Program-made: the position numbers and the translations under genes
The notes under the pieces: model-generated
Told to the model about the DNA's origin: nothing
The model's database searches: none
Seen by the model: only the letters and a program-made list of their open reading frames with translations
From: Nageia nagi
Lineage: Eukaryota; Pinophyta
Direction of reading: 5' to 3'
Assembly: GCA_050084985.1 (NCBI GenBank)
Contig: JBITNC010000001.1
Coordinates: 146,878,001-146,942,000 of the forward strand
Length of the DNA stretch: 64,000 nucleotides
In this document: positions 10,700 to 23,800 of the stretch, one piece after another
How the letters are laid out: each line of letters opens with the position of its first letter
How positions within the stretch are numbered: position 1 is the stretch's first letter

Positions 10700-12710
10700 G
10701 GATGGACATGAGAAAAACCATCTATCTCACATCTTCAAGTATTTGGTTGCACTGCCTATATGCACATTCCCAAAAAGAAAAGAAAGAAATTGGATGACAA
10801 GTACTTGAAATGCGTTCTTTTCCCATAAAATAGTGAATCCAAAGGATACAAACTCATGGATTCTACTTCTCGAAAGATCTATATCAGCAGAGATGTCATT
10901 TTTGATGAGACAGATGAATCTTCAACTAGTCCACTTGCAAAGGTACTTGAACCTAATAGTGGCCCCATAATCAATTGTGATGATGAGGATGATTAGAGAG
11001 AAGCTCTTGTTGTGAATTTGCCACTTGATAATGTCAGAAGAATGAAATGGTACCAAAAGACACTGCAAGATTCAAACTTAAGTGCTCCATAGGACACTTC
11101 TACTTTGAGATCAAGGACACGAAGCATGGTTCGTGAGGAAGTGAACTTGTCATTGATGAGCATAGTTATGAATACACCTGAATTTGAAATGGTTCGTAAA
11201 GCCATCGAGCTACCACATTGGAAGTCAGCCATGCAGGCTGAGTATGATGCATTGATGAAAAATGACACATGGAAGCTGGTAGAACTTCCATTAGGGAAGA
11301 AGGCCATTGGATGCAAATGGGTGTTCAAAACCAAGTACAAAGCTAATGATACACTCGATAAGCACAAGGCTCGGTTAGTTGCCAAAGGATATGCTCAACA
11401 TGAAGGTATTGACTGTGAGGAGACATTTGCTCCCACAACCAAAATGAAGACCATCAAAATTGCTTTTGCAATGGCAACACAATTTGGCTGGAAAGTCCAT
11501 CAGATGGATGTGAAGAGCACTTTCCTCAAGGAAGACTTAGAGGAAGAAGTCTACATGCAACAACTTGAAGGGTTCGTGATTGATCCATGAAAAAGAAAAG
11601 TGTTTAGATTGATCAAGTCTTTTTATGGCTTGAAACATGCTCCATGAGCTTGGTACATGAAAATTGATTGCCACCTTCTACAACATGACTTCAATAGGAG
11701 TCTATATGATCCTAACCTATACCTTTGACAACATGGGGGAGATTATCATTGTTTTTGTATATGTCGATGATCTGGTTATTAGAGGCACCACTAAGGAGTT
11801 GACCACATCTTGCGTAGATGACCTCAAAAGATCATTCAACATGATTGACCTTGGTTTACTTCACTATTGCCTTGGATTAGAGGTCTAGCAAATGTAGGAT
11901 TGGATATTGGTTTCATAGATGAAGCACATCAAAAAATTGTTGGAGAAATTCAGGATGACAGATTGCCAACTGATGTCCATGCCAATTGAATGTGGTTTAC
12001 ATTTGTCATGCCATGATTGTTCTCCTTCGGTAAATGCAACTCTCTATCGTCAGCTAATTGGAGGGTTAATTTACCTATCATACACCAGGTCGGATATTTG
12101 CTATGCCGTTAGCTATCTTTCACGATTCATGCATGAACCAAAAAAGGCCTACTGGACCATGACAAAGCATGTTTTGAGATACATCCGTGTCACTGATAGT
12201 TATAGCCTGGTGTACAAGAAGAATGATAAGTTCGTCTTGTCTAGATACAAGGATGCAAATTATGGAGGATTCTTGATGATAGAAGATCAAGGACAAGATA
12301 CATGTTTTTCCTTGGATCTGGACCAATTTCATGGGGTTGCAAGAAACAAAGCATCACATCTTGATCTATCACAGAGTCGGAATACCGTGTTATAGGATAC
12401 ATTGTTTGTGAAGTAGTATGGTTACACCACATTTTGATAGATATTGGAATTTCATAGAAGAAGTGTACTATTTTGCATTGCGACAATCAAGGTGTACTGA
12501 AACTAGTTTGAAATCCTTGTTATCACGAGCGCACCAAACGCATTGAGATACAAGTGCACTTCATTTGGGATCTTGTTTCACTACATGATATCCAGCTCCA
12601 CTACATTTCCATGAAGAAGCAAATTGCAAATTTCTTCACCAAATCTTTGACAGTAGAAATTTTGAATACTTTTGGAGCTCCTCTCATGTTCTCTGAAGAT
12701 CTAATGTATT
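10700..12710 (+). pseudogene. copia integrase C-terminus, reverse transcriptase and RNase H remnant
   Basis: The frame resumes inside integrase ([17 protein letters not shown] near 10730). The reverse transcriptase begins near 11215 (WKSAMQAEYDALMKNDTWKL), passes [13 protein letters not shown] and [20 protein letters not shown], and keeps the catalytic YVDD in FVYVDDLV near 11757. A frameshift lies near 11660 and stops at about 11588 and 11886. RNase H follows, with HCDNQGVLKLV near 12478 and a HERTKRIEIQVHF block near 12530. The element is dead. The same family is present as a rearranged minus-strand copy at 32475-35108. Confidence 0.9.
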
Positions 12711-12718
12711 ATGGGGGG
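12711..12718 (+). other. polypurine tract of copia family A element
   Basis: ATGGGGGG immediately precedes the TG of the 3' LTR, the expected place for plus-strand priming. Confidence 0.75.
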
Positions 12719-12947
12719 TGTTAGAAAAATAATACATTAGTCTAATAAATAGATACATTAGGTATCTATAATAAATAGATATATTGATAAATAATAGTAT
12801 ATTAGTATTATACTAATTTTTAGTCACCTTAATATTTAGGGTTCTTAATGCATACCGTTATTGTACAGGAATGTAACTCCCGAATGCTATTGTATTTAAA
12901 CTCTCCTCTTCATTAATGAAAATAACTGTCTCGGATAATTTCCAATA
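12719..12947 (+). repeat. 3' LTR of copia family A element
   Basis: 229 bp, TGTTAGAAAA to TTTCCAATA, matching 4091-4315 with scattered substitutions and small indels. It is followed by TAATG (12948-12952), compared with TAAAG on the left of the element. Confidence 0.9.
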
Positions 12948-14117
12948 TAATGTCTAGAATTGGAATTGGCCGATTTCCGGGAAAAATTGATTTCCAATCC
13001 AGATCATAGCATTTTTTCGAGATCGGTTTTCGAATCTGTGATTTTGCTGATTTTCATAACAGTGGTTGTTATATTGGTAATCTCTTGTTTGCATACAAGG
13101 AAAAAAAGAAAATTATTTGTGACAATTAATTTTTCTCAAGTTGAAAATATCAGAGCATAGAATTGAAGCAATATAACCAACAAAATCTTAGTCTTAGACT
13201 CTTAGTTTCCATAGGAGCTATTATTAGGAATTTAAGCTTGTAAAGGTATTTAATATTAAAGACTAATTATTTCTGGCATTGCTTGCTTAAGATTCTGAAG
13301 TTTATGTTTCAGCTTGGCATTTGGAATAATTATGCCTGGAGGCATTTTACAATGGAAGACAAGGGGTGGAGAGAATCCAAATGTCTATCCGATGTGTAAC
13401 AATAGGTTGACAACAATAACCAGCATTATAAGTTTAAAATAATTTATATGTCTGATTTTAATATTTGAAACCCTGAGCAGTATTGAAACAAGAACGAAAG
13501 AGGAGCCATCTTCCCAGTCTTAGGCAAGTTTTACGCTGTTTCTTCTTCAAACACATGGCTGTTTGGGAGTGAACACATTATAAAGAGTTTGCAGTTTTGA
13601 AGTGTGGAATCTGTGGTGTTATGAGCTTTGGCAATGTAATTGATATTATTGTTTAAAAGATGGAGATTCAAGCATTTAATATTTCAGATTTCTGGAGTAA
13701 ACTAGATATAAGACTGTAAATGCAGATTTATCTGAAGAGGGTCAGGATAGCCAGCAACTTAGCAAGTAGAAGCACATAAAGTCTAAGCTCTGCTGCAAAT
13801 GCCTTCACTCCTATGACTCAAAATCATTTTTCACTTTGGTTATTTCTTTTCATTTTCTGTTATTAATTACTAGAAGCCTTTATATGAGAGGAATTTGGCT
13901 AAAGTTAGCAAAGGGGATTAAATTCACTTGATTATAACTTGCAGGAAGAATGTTACATTAAGATTAGGTTCTACATAATCTGTTGAAGTCATTATATCCT
14001 AGATTACTACTTTGTGGTTTTATCTCACTAATAGAAAATGCCTTGTGTGGTTAAATTATTTTTTCCAAACAATTTCAGCAAAGTATTATATATACAATTT
14101 CTGCCAACTATGATATC

Positions 14118-14158
<41 letters not shown>

Positions 14159-14586
14159 ATCAGTGATAGATACAAGCATCCTATGTGTCGGTTTCAATCC
14201 TTATTTTCTAGATCGAATCTCAAGGAAGATACATTGTTACTGCTTTTTAAGTTTATTTTCGAAGTTTTTCTTACAAATTAAAGATATTAAATATTTTCTT
14301 CATTCTTTATTTTTATATAAACTAGCTTATACCTTAGATATATATCTAAAAATACCGAGAGGTATCAATCTCAAGATGCCAATCTTCTTTTCTTAGAAGT
14401 GTGATTTCCCAAATAGACACCCCGAGATTGATACCTCTCTATGTTTTAAGATATATATCTAAAATATCTAATCTATAGTCTATTTAAGAATGTTATTAGT
14501 CATGACCTTTCTTAACACCTAAAAGGTAGTCTAGAGTTTAATTATAAAAACAATATACGTTATAACACATTTCTCTTGGATGACAG
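12948..14586. other. non-coding sequence upstream of the first visible PLD exon (probably intron)
   Basis: No PLD exon is visible: no HxKxxxxD motif or C2 domain in any frame. The sequence just right of the copia element (12953-13100) is rich in CGATTTCC/GATCGG words like those at 3218-3265 on its other side, so the copia probably landed inside an older repeat. A TC/TA microsatellite lies at 14118-14159. The last bases before 14587 form an acceptor ending ACAG with a weak pyrimidine tract. Confidence 0.55.
14118..14159. repeat. (TC)n(TA)n microsatellite
   Basis: About seven TC units are directly followed by about thirteen TA units. Confidence 0.95.
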
Positions 14587-14874
14587 ACAAAAGTTGATGC
14601 TGATGGACCAAGGCAGCCATGGCATGATTTACATTGTAAAATAGAAGGTCCTGCTGTGTATGATGTACTCACAAATTTTGAGCAACGCTGGCGTAAAGCA
14701 ACAAAATGGCGTGAGTTTGGACAACGTTTCAAGAAAGTTTCAAGATGGCATGATGATGCCCTTATCAAAATTGAACGTATCTCATGGATTCTTAGTCCTA
14801 AAACAGATTCACCAAGCGGTGATCCTGCTCTGTGGGTTTCAAAGGAAGATGATCCAGAACACTGGCACGTGCAG
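14587..14874 (+). CDS. PLDdelta-like: PLD exon a (96 codons)
   Basis: It opens at phase 0 with [17 protein letters not shown], the block that follows the first catalytic half in plant PLDs. It continues through [12 protein letters not shown] and [16 protein letters not shown] and ends at HWHVQ before a GTAGGA donor. The acceptor is ACAG at 14583-14586. The segment [20 protein letters not shown] is slightly shorter than I expect for the variable loop of this family. Confidence 0.93.
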
Positions 14875-17800
14875 GTAGGATGAGGAGAGCCTAACACCGC
14901 AAAATATTATTTGATGTTGTCTTTCAATTGTCATTGTAAGTTTCATCAATTGTCTTTATCTTCTTAGATTTTTCGCTCCATTGACTCTGGATCTGTAAAA
15001 GGCTTTCCTAAGACTGTTAAAGAGGCAGAAAGAAAGGTGAGTTCAACTAGCTAGTTGAGCATTCTCTTTACTTCGTCTGTCCATAGATTTTAGCATGTAA
15101 AGAGAAAAGTATTTATTTTAAGTAACCTGATAATATTATGTATAGCTGTTTGTGCTTCAATAATTTTTTATTTGTTGCCACTATTTTACAGAACCTTGTT
15201 TGCCGGAAAAACTTAGTTATTGACAAAAGTATTCACACAGCATACGTGAAAGCCATTCGATCTGCACAGCACTTCATTTATATTGAAAATCAATATTTTG
15301 TGGGATCATCTTATAACTGGAATTCTTACAAAGGTGCAGGTATGTATCTTAACTCAATGAAAGATTAGTAATGATATAGAAGTATTCACCGTTGTAACTC
15401 GGCACTACTTTTTGAAGAGCATTTATTGAAAAAAATGGTGATGTGTTTGGCATTGTAAACTGTAAGTGTGTTTTTGCTAACAAACCAACAATAAATATTC
15501 TATTATAATATCAATGCACCATGTCGGGTGGGGTATTGGACATTGGACACTTCAACAATTTTTGATTATGTTCTTCGGTATTTGCATTTAAGTGAAATGT
15601 TGGGGCACATTATATGATTTGAGAACCTTGATTCATGTTTGGTGTTGGCAGCTGTGCATTATTAATTGATAAAGAAAAGATTGCAAATCTTGAAGATAAA
15701 ATACTAAAACATGAAACAGGAGAGGCATCATTAGGAAGTTATCTTTGCTGAAGCCAGATATTTCTTAAGCTGATTATTAATGTCCCTTTATTAATCTATT
15801 TATAGAAGTGGGATGTGCAGGGTTTGAAATGGAAGGAAATGTCTAAATAGGAGAATGGCAATGAGAGGCATGGCCAAATGGCAATACAAAATAAATAGAA
15901 GATTGTTGTGAAATTGAAACTGATGAGTCATTTATTCATCCCATCTCTGATCAAAGGAACAAAACTTATAGACAGAATACTTGGTTAGAAAAATGAAAAG
16001 AAGTTTATGCACCTAAAAGTGGGTTCAGTTGTAGATAACAAGTGGGTTCAGTTGCAGAAAACATAAATAACTCCATGTTAGATGCTTACTGATTTGATTA
16101 TATTCAATATTTACTTGTATCATCAACTTTGATCAGGCAGTTTTGCTTGTATCAAATACCATACAAGGTACAGCTTTGAATTTCTCTGTTATTAATATCC
16201 TTCTATGCTAGTATCTATGAGCTTCTATATCCATTTAGTTTTTTTTGACTCTCATGTGGTAAATGCATGCATTTATGATATTTTAATAATCCCTCAACTG
16301 ATATTGATATTGATGAGAATGCTGTCTTTCAAATTTTCATAAACCCACCAGTGCCTATGGCTCCTGAAATGTATATACACCTAAATGTAAGATAACATTA
16401 GAAAAATAAGTTCAATCTTACAGGACAATACATGTATAAAATAAATCAAATGGTCTTTCATCGTGATCAGCTAGAAAATTGCTAGCTGCCCAGCTCAGTT
16501 GTATGTGGTGGTTTAAAAGAAAATTAGCCTTACAGTAACGAACAATTGAAAAGTGCAAGCAGTGCAGCTGTTTTGTGCTTGGGTTTTAACAATGCCAATC
16601 TTAAATAATTGTTTATAAATTTTGGACAGGAAATTGATTTTTTACTTAAGGTGTTCTAAGTTAGAAACTAGTTCCGGTTCTCTGTTATGCGAAGTTGGTG
16701 TAGAAAGCAAAGCACTCCATTACATGTTGCAAGTTTATCATGAGATTGCACAGACATCTCCTTTTTATTTCAAACATGTTCCATTCATTGTCTGAAATCA
16801 GTGATGATAGCCTTGCGGATTAGACAAACATTATCTTTGTTAATAACTGTTCTATGGACTGACACTCTGACAACTCAATTCTTATTTTCATGATACATCT
16901 GGCTGTCATTGAATATGGCTGGATGATTTGGGGCAGGATGGGGTATGATGAATGCATTAATGAAAGTGATATTCATTATGGTAGTCAATCCTACTGGGAT
17001 AAAATTTGAATTATGTCTACAGATTAAGGGGCTCCTTGAGGGGCAGTCTTGCGTTGCAGCTTAATGGATAAAATTTAGAACATCCATGAGGTATAAATTA
17101 GCATTTGGCATGGACTAATTTACTCTAGAGGGATTGATGGGGCAGTGTTGGGATATTTTTCTTTCCTCTAACAAACTACCACTGGGAGGTGGCGAAATGG
17201 GAAAGCATCCAAACATGCGAGTGAGGTAGTGTATGACTGATACCTCAAGGTTTATATGTGAAAAATACCAAGTGCTTTTATAAATCTCTGGGAATAGTTT
17301 AATTGGGAGATGGTAACTGTTAACCTGTGTTTTAAGGCATATGGAGTTTGTTTTCTAGTTTAGAATATCTTCTTATCTTTACTGAAATTCATTCAAGTTC
17401 ACGATCATATCAGGTTTTTGCAGCTGCAGAAGGGGAAACTGGTTTACAAAGAAAAGAAAAATACAGAAAGTAAAAAGAAGAATAGAACGAGGGACAGGTT
17501 TCTTAGAAACAAGAAGAGATTTGTCACAAGCGAATCATTGTCTAAATTGTTAGCTTTCCGGGTTTGTTGGAGTCTTTCATTCATTCATTCAAATCTAAAT
17601 ACAAATGACATAGTCCAAATTGTAAATAGATAAATCATAAGAGCACATGGCAATTCAATCCTTTAGGAATCACATAAGTAGATGGGTGGAGATGTAAAAT
17701 ATGTGAACACTAAGTTTGAATGAAAGATCACGTTTAAACAACACAGAAAGAGAACATGTCCAAAGTACATTTACTTTACTTGCAAGATATGAGAGAAAAA

Positions 17801-20800
17801 CAATTCAAACACTTCAAATGCTATTCGCTTAACTTTGCTAAAACTCATAGTTTTCAAGAGAAAAGAACACAAGCGCTCAAATTACATCATGCAAAGAAAC
17901 AAATTTCAGACATGACATTTATATCCCCAAAGATGACAAATCTTTCTTGGCATTGCTTTCATAAACTTTCTCCTCCTTTGTCCCATCTATTCTACCCTTT
18001 TACAAAATGACCCATAAAGGGTATTTATAATTTTTCAAGGCACAACTACCTACTGTTGCCCTTATACAAATGAAATGAAATGGAAATTGTACTAAACTTA
18101 CATTTCGCTTGTGGGAGTAAAAACTCTTCCTCCAAGAAAATAAACTAAGCAAATATCAAAGTTTTGGAGTAAAAACTCTTCCTCACAAGAAAATAAACTA
18201 AGCAAATATCAAAGTTTTCATTGTGGAAAATGGCCATGGAGTTGTCCAAAACATTTGGCATTTTCTTCGTTTGACCGCTTCTGATGAGGCTTATGACTCA
18301 AATATTGCCGCTTCTGATGAGGTTTAGGTCTCGAATATTGCCATGTCCATTGATTAAGCCTTGAATTCCTTTTATGATCACATCCTTGCTTCTCATAGTT
18401 TCATCATCTTCATAAAAATCCTTTAATTCCAATTTGGTCATTTGGAACACGATCCTTGTCTTTAGAGCTTCCACCTCTTTGAGAGCCTTTGTTTTGGAAA
18501 AACTCATCCTTGTTTTAAAAGGATTCTTGTTGCTCCAAACAAGAAAGTTAGCTTGGGCCAATTTTGGGTGGATGATCTTCATTTGGACGTCGTTTCAGGG
18601 CTTACAAATGGTTCTACCAAATTTTTGCACTAAAATGGATGTTCAATTTTTAAGGTGGGAAAGTGGTGCATCCGACTTGGAAAATTTTTGTAAGGAAGGG
18701 AATTTGTACTCGAAAACTTTTCAAGGTTTTAAGGCATGAGGTAGGTGTGATTTAGAAAATGGGAACTATTGCATTAGATGGAGGCATTAAGTGTTTAAGG
18801 TAGTGAAAACATGCACCAACACTTAAGGATCGATTGGGTTCGCACCAAAAGGAGCCTTAGAGGAGTTTTCAACTTACATCAAAATGGAACATTAAAAGTT
18901 TAACATTGGAAACCATGTGACTTGCGGGGTTCCTTCATCCAAAGATGCCATTAATCTTTCCAGATTTGAAAAAGTGTGACCAAGGATAAGAGATCTCCAT
19001 TTTGCACCCCAATCAAACATTAAAATCTTGATCTTGAAAAACATGTGTCTGGAAGAGGGAATCGACAAGTTTGCATCAACTAGAGGTATTAAAATTTTGA
19101 CACATGCGACTTTGAAGGAGTGAGTTTTGAAGGAGTGAGTTTTGAATGGTTTGCATCAAACAATGAAGTAGGCGACCAAGGATAGGAGATCTCAATGAAT
19201 TGAATCAAAAAAAGATGTTAAATCCTTGAAATGGGAAAACATGCAATTGGAGAGAAAGGAACGCTTGATAGAAAAATGGAGTGTTGAACCTGGTATAGCT
19301 CCTCATGTTCCTCCCATGACATTTGTCGATCTTTGGTTGGTCGGTTGGCACTTTGAGGTCCAAAATGTTGCTATTTTGACCTAGTCACATGTTTTCAAAT
19401 TTGATGATTTCAAACTCAAAAAAGTGCAACTTACTCCTTTGTCGCATGTTTTGAAATTTTGTGATTTCAAACTCAAAAAAGGTGCGACTTACTCCTTTGT
19501 TTCATGTTTTCAAATTTTGTGATTTCAAACTCAAAAAAGGTGCGACTTACTCCTTTGTTGCATGTTTTCAAATTGGGTGATTTCAAACTCAAAAAAGGTG
19601 CGCCTTAATCCTTTGTCGCATGTTTTCAAATTTGGTGAAATCAAGCTCCAAAAAGGTGCGACTTATGCCTTTGTCGCATGTTTTCAAATCAAACTTAAAA
19701 AAGTTGCGATTTACTTTGGTGATTTCAAACTCAAAAAAAGGTGCAACTTGCTCCTTTGTCCCATGTTTTCAAATTTTCAAGATTAAAAAAGATGCGACTT
19801 GGTCCCTATTTTGCACTTTTTTGAAGAGTTTTAGCAATTGTAATGCTAGAAAATATGTGCATTCCTCTTTTTTTAGTTGCGCCTTGACACATTTCAAGAT
19901 TCTAAGTTTGAAAAACATGCAACTTGCCTCTTTTGGGTTGCACCTTCTCAATTTTTGAAGCTTTTAAGCTTCAAGAACATGCAATCATGGGAAGTTGAGC
20001 ATTTAGTACCCTCCAAAGGTGTGTGACTTGGCTTTTTAGGCATTCTAAAACATGGAAACCATGTGTTTTTACTTTTTATCCCTTTAAGTCGCAACTTCAC
20101 ATTTTTTTCAATCTTGAAGCTAGAAAACATGCGACTAAGCTCTCTTTTGGTCACACCTTCAAATTTCTTGGAGTCTTAAGGCCAGAAAACATGCGACCAA
20201 GGAAATTTTCCTTGTAAACCCCAAAAAAGTACAAATTTTGAGCATTTTAAGGCTCCAAAGTGTGCAACTTAACCTTCTAGGCTGTTTTGAGATGCTTTTG
20301 AAATGCAAATTGGCTCGACTCTCTTAAAGACCTTGAAATATGTGAATCTGCTCTCTGGAAGTAGTCTTAACTCGGATATTGACACTTTACTATCTTTCTA
20401 ATTTTCACTCCTTTTGAGGTATCAAAAATACCTCATCTCGTTCCTTCGAGTTGATTCTGTCTGTTACTTTGGCCAAAAGAGGGCCCTCAAAATTATGAAA
20501 ATTTGGGACGTGTTGTGCAGGGCAACAAGAGCAAAATAAAAATAAAACGAAACAAAATTAGAAGAAAAAATTTGGATACATAGTGATATGCGTCATTCAT
20601 TGGAATATGAACTAGTGTCAACATTTTCACTAATGGTTGCATCGCTGGTTTGCATTAGAGTGAGTGAATTCTCACTAGCTATTCAAGTAGCCATTCGGAC
20701 ACCTATATTGTGGTTCAAGGTCCGGAGAAAAGTTTGTGTCCCTCTTTCCTACTCACTAGACGGATCTAAACAGTGCATAGCACTGTTTCAAATATCCTTG

Positions 20801-23800
20801 TCTTTCTCTTCACTCACCATAGTTGTGACAACAGTTTGAAGCTTACTATCACTTTGGATAGTCACTTGTTCTCGGATTTTCATTGATTATCAAGGAATCA
20901 GTGTCAACCTCTTGTTTCATCAAATAGATCGTTTAGTATCATCCAAAGTGTTTGTTAGTCTCTGGGTCGAAATAAAGAGTTATTGATCTCGGTTCGCTTT
21001 TTCATCTAAAGTGTTTGATGCAACTATAGTTTCTAGGTTAGAACAAATAGTTCATGAGCTCGGTATGCTCTTTTGAAATTTTTTCATTTAATTTAAAATG
21101 TCTTCATGATGATTGTATGAGCGTGATAAGGTGTCGGAACATGTTAAAAGAAACACACTTGAAAGATTAGTGCTTGTAGAGACATTCTCTTTGAAGTGAT
21201 ATGCAACATTAAAAAAACAAATAGAGAATTTTTCTTATTGACCAACTTATGTTGTATACGTTCAACAGTTATAGAGGCCTCATTAATTGCAACAATTGAT
21301 CGTTCCTGATAAGCATTAATTTCAACCTCTTCTTTGCCAAAAGATGGGAAATATAAACACAAAGGCATAAGAATCATTGGAGTGTAAACTTGATGTTTCT
21401 CATAAAGTCACTTACAACTTCTGGTTCCTTTGCTACGAAACTTTGCTTTGTTTCTATTGTATTTTCATGCTTCTGCATAGACAAGAAATCAACAATTATA
21501 GCATTCCATTCTTCGACTTCATCTTCACATTCTAGATCAAAAGATTTATTTAGTTTTGGTTCAACATGAGAAAAGCTATTTCCGACGTCTAAGCTCACAA
21601 ATTCTGAATGAGAATCTAACTTATGATCATAGTCACTATCAACATTTCCCTTGTCCAATTCTATCTCTTTCACTTAATCTTTGAAGAAGAATTCAAAACT
21701 AAAAATCATTCTCATCAACATTCTTATATATAGATTCTAGTAAAGATTGATCTAAACAAGGATTAGATGAATGAGGTAGTGATTGAGGATTCAAATTTTG
21801 TTTCGGTATATTGGTATCTATGCATCGTTCTTGACCTTCTTCGAAAGAACAATTACTTTTTTTTTTGGTCAATTGTAAATTTATATATCAGTGGTTTTTT
21901 ATACAGGGCCCAATAACCTGTATTACAAAATTTCAAAAAGATACATCATTTAGTTAGTGAGTTTCTAAACTAGCCTACATCTCACTTTTACACTCAAAAG
22001 GAGTATCCATCCATCTACAGTAGCCGAACAAAGAGTATAGACTAGTGACATATGCAACACTATCTAATTCCATGGTCTATCTCTCCTTGGCCATAACAGT
22101 CTATCTTATGGTTACCCGGACTGGTAACACTATTTTCTAGCTATTGTCACCCATGTAGGCAACATCAACCTTCAGAAAATTTTACAATATCTGAAAATGC
22201 ATTCCTGCACTTCAGACTCCATAAAGAAAGAACAATTACTTTTGTTTTCTGCGTTTTCCTCTTTTTTTGACATCCAAGAATTTGATGGATCATATCCATC
22301 CAAAATTTATACCCATTCTTTATTGAAAATAATTGAGAATGGGATTGGCATATCAACAACCAGAACATCAAGGAATTGTTGCGCTTCTTATCGTACAGGT
22401 CGTATGCAAAGGTTCTTTAGTATTCAAACTATTTGTGCTTCGACAAGGTTGAATTCCACAATTTTCTCATTACTTGCAGTTGAGATAAGTCCATATTCAC
22501 AACAAGCTGCATACGACATGATATTGAATTCTAGATCAGGGTGCACCAAACAGTTATAAAAAGTTTTATCTTTGAGATAAACGGATAGCCAAAATGGTGT
22601 TCGTGCATTTCCTGGATTATCTCTCCTTTTGGATCTGATTCACTTGGTACACAATTTGGAATGCTCATTTGTGTTTTCATCTTCATCATCCTCGGAAGAA
22701 AATTGAGGAAAAAATGGAGGCTCTGACAATATTTGGCTGATTTGTTCTTGCTCATCTCAGAATTGATCTTTTAGCGCTTCATTCCTATTATTATTGTGCA
22801 ATGCTTCCAGATTGGTGTAGATTCTAAAGAAATCGAGTGGAAGTTTTATTGAAGGCTATCATCTTGCAGTCTCTCCCTCTTCAATTGTTCTACCTTATTG
22901 TTCATTTCTAGCAATGCGGCTCTTAGTTTATCCAGTTTGTAGTTCGGAGCTGCTTGGGTAGAAATATTCGGTAGATTTGGAGTGTTTTGGAAATCAGGGA
23001 AAACCTCATGTATTGGCGTACTTTGATTATTCATTTGATTCCATCCGTTGTGCTAAGCCATATTCATTTGACCCCTTCCATTGTATTGGGAGCACCACAA
23101 TGGTTGGTTCGACAACAATTGAGGGTTGAAACTCATACTTTGAGTTTGTGGTTGTTGCATACTTGGATTTGAATAAGCATTGATAGCGCTACAACCTCTT
23201 CGAACCACTCTGTTTTCGGGTATGCTGTATGGTTGTTCTTGAATTCACCCCAGAGTACTTCCTTGCAACCATGGTACTGCAGCCATGATTGTACAATGTA
23301 CTGTTTAAACCATTAGGAAATTGAGTATAGGAAGTATTTATCACTAGACGAAGTCACCCAGAGAAGTATCTTCAGAACTTAAGATATTTTCTTGAAGTGT
23401 TCTTCAAATCTGCAATGAAAACTTGGTGATCTTCGACCTGATAATGATTGTTTCTGTAATCTTGACAAAGAAGTCTGACCTCATGAAAAGTATATCTTTA
23501 TACATTGTGATGAAGAACATAAATCATATTTCATACCTTCTGTTTGATGCTTGTGTGAACTAGAAAGAATGAATTCTTCAAAACTAGAAACAAGATTCAA
23601 GAGGTCCTCCTTCTAACGCCAACAAAGTACCACTCGGAGTTGGCGAAATGGGAAAGCATCTAAACATTTGAGTGAGGTAGCATTACCTACCCTGCTTGAA
23701 AGGATTGATACCCTAAGGTTTATGTGTGAAAAATGCAAAGTGCTTTTATCAATCTCTGGGAACCGTTCAATTGGGAGATGGTAGTCATTAACCTGTGTTT

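Larger units (their letters stand above)
4091..12947 (+). mobile_element. Ty1/copia LTR retrotransposon, family A, complete but inactive
   Basis: Layout in + orientation: 5' LTR 4091-4315, primer-binding site from 4317, long leader, gag-protease-integrase remnant (6173-7958), a nested 2.7 kb element (7959-10699), rest of integrase plus reverse transcriptase and RNase H (10700-12700), polypurine tract 12711-12718, and 3' LTR 12719-12947. The order protease-integrase-RT-RNase H is diagnostic for copia. Flanking 5-mers TAAAG and TAATG differ by one base, fitting a decayed 5-bp target duplication. Many stops and frameshifts mean it cannot make protein. It sits in the sequence upstream of the first PLD exon seen here, probably inside an intron. 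Confidence 0.92.
17146..20527 (-). mobile_element. giant-LTR-like element, copy 2 (minus, probably a solo LTR)
   Basis: Read on the minus strand it starts near 20527 with TGTTGCCCTGCACAAC, then a hairpin of the AAATTTTC...ATAATTTTG type, and ends AGGAAAGAAAAATATCCC plus AACA at 17146. These match the ends of copies 1 and 3. A TATA-like TATAAATACCC lies at 18030-18020, and TTTGAATGAATGAATGA at about 17595-17577, as in copy 1. It is 3,382 bp with no credible ORF. A 58-bp tandem array occupies 19386-19733 and degenerates towards 20200. Flanking 5-mers GGCAG and AGAGC do not match, so a simple insertion is not proven. Confidence 0.65.

Noticed and set aside
12960-13160. 66-codon frame with a hydrophobic segment
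   Set aside because: Low-complexity sequence at the edge of a copia insertion, with no homologue recognised and no gene context.
1-14586. Search for the first HKD motif and C2-domain exons of PLD
   Set aside because: No HxKxxxxD-bearing or C2-like exon was found in any frame; they must lie left of the window.
19562-19958. Open frames over the 58-bp array and the 60-bp array at 59476-59679
   Set aside because: They arise from repeat structure, differ between strands and lack any protein-family features.
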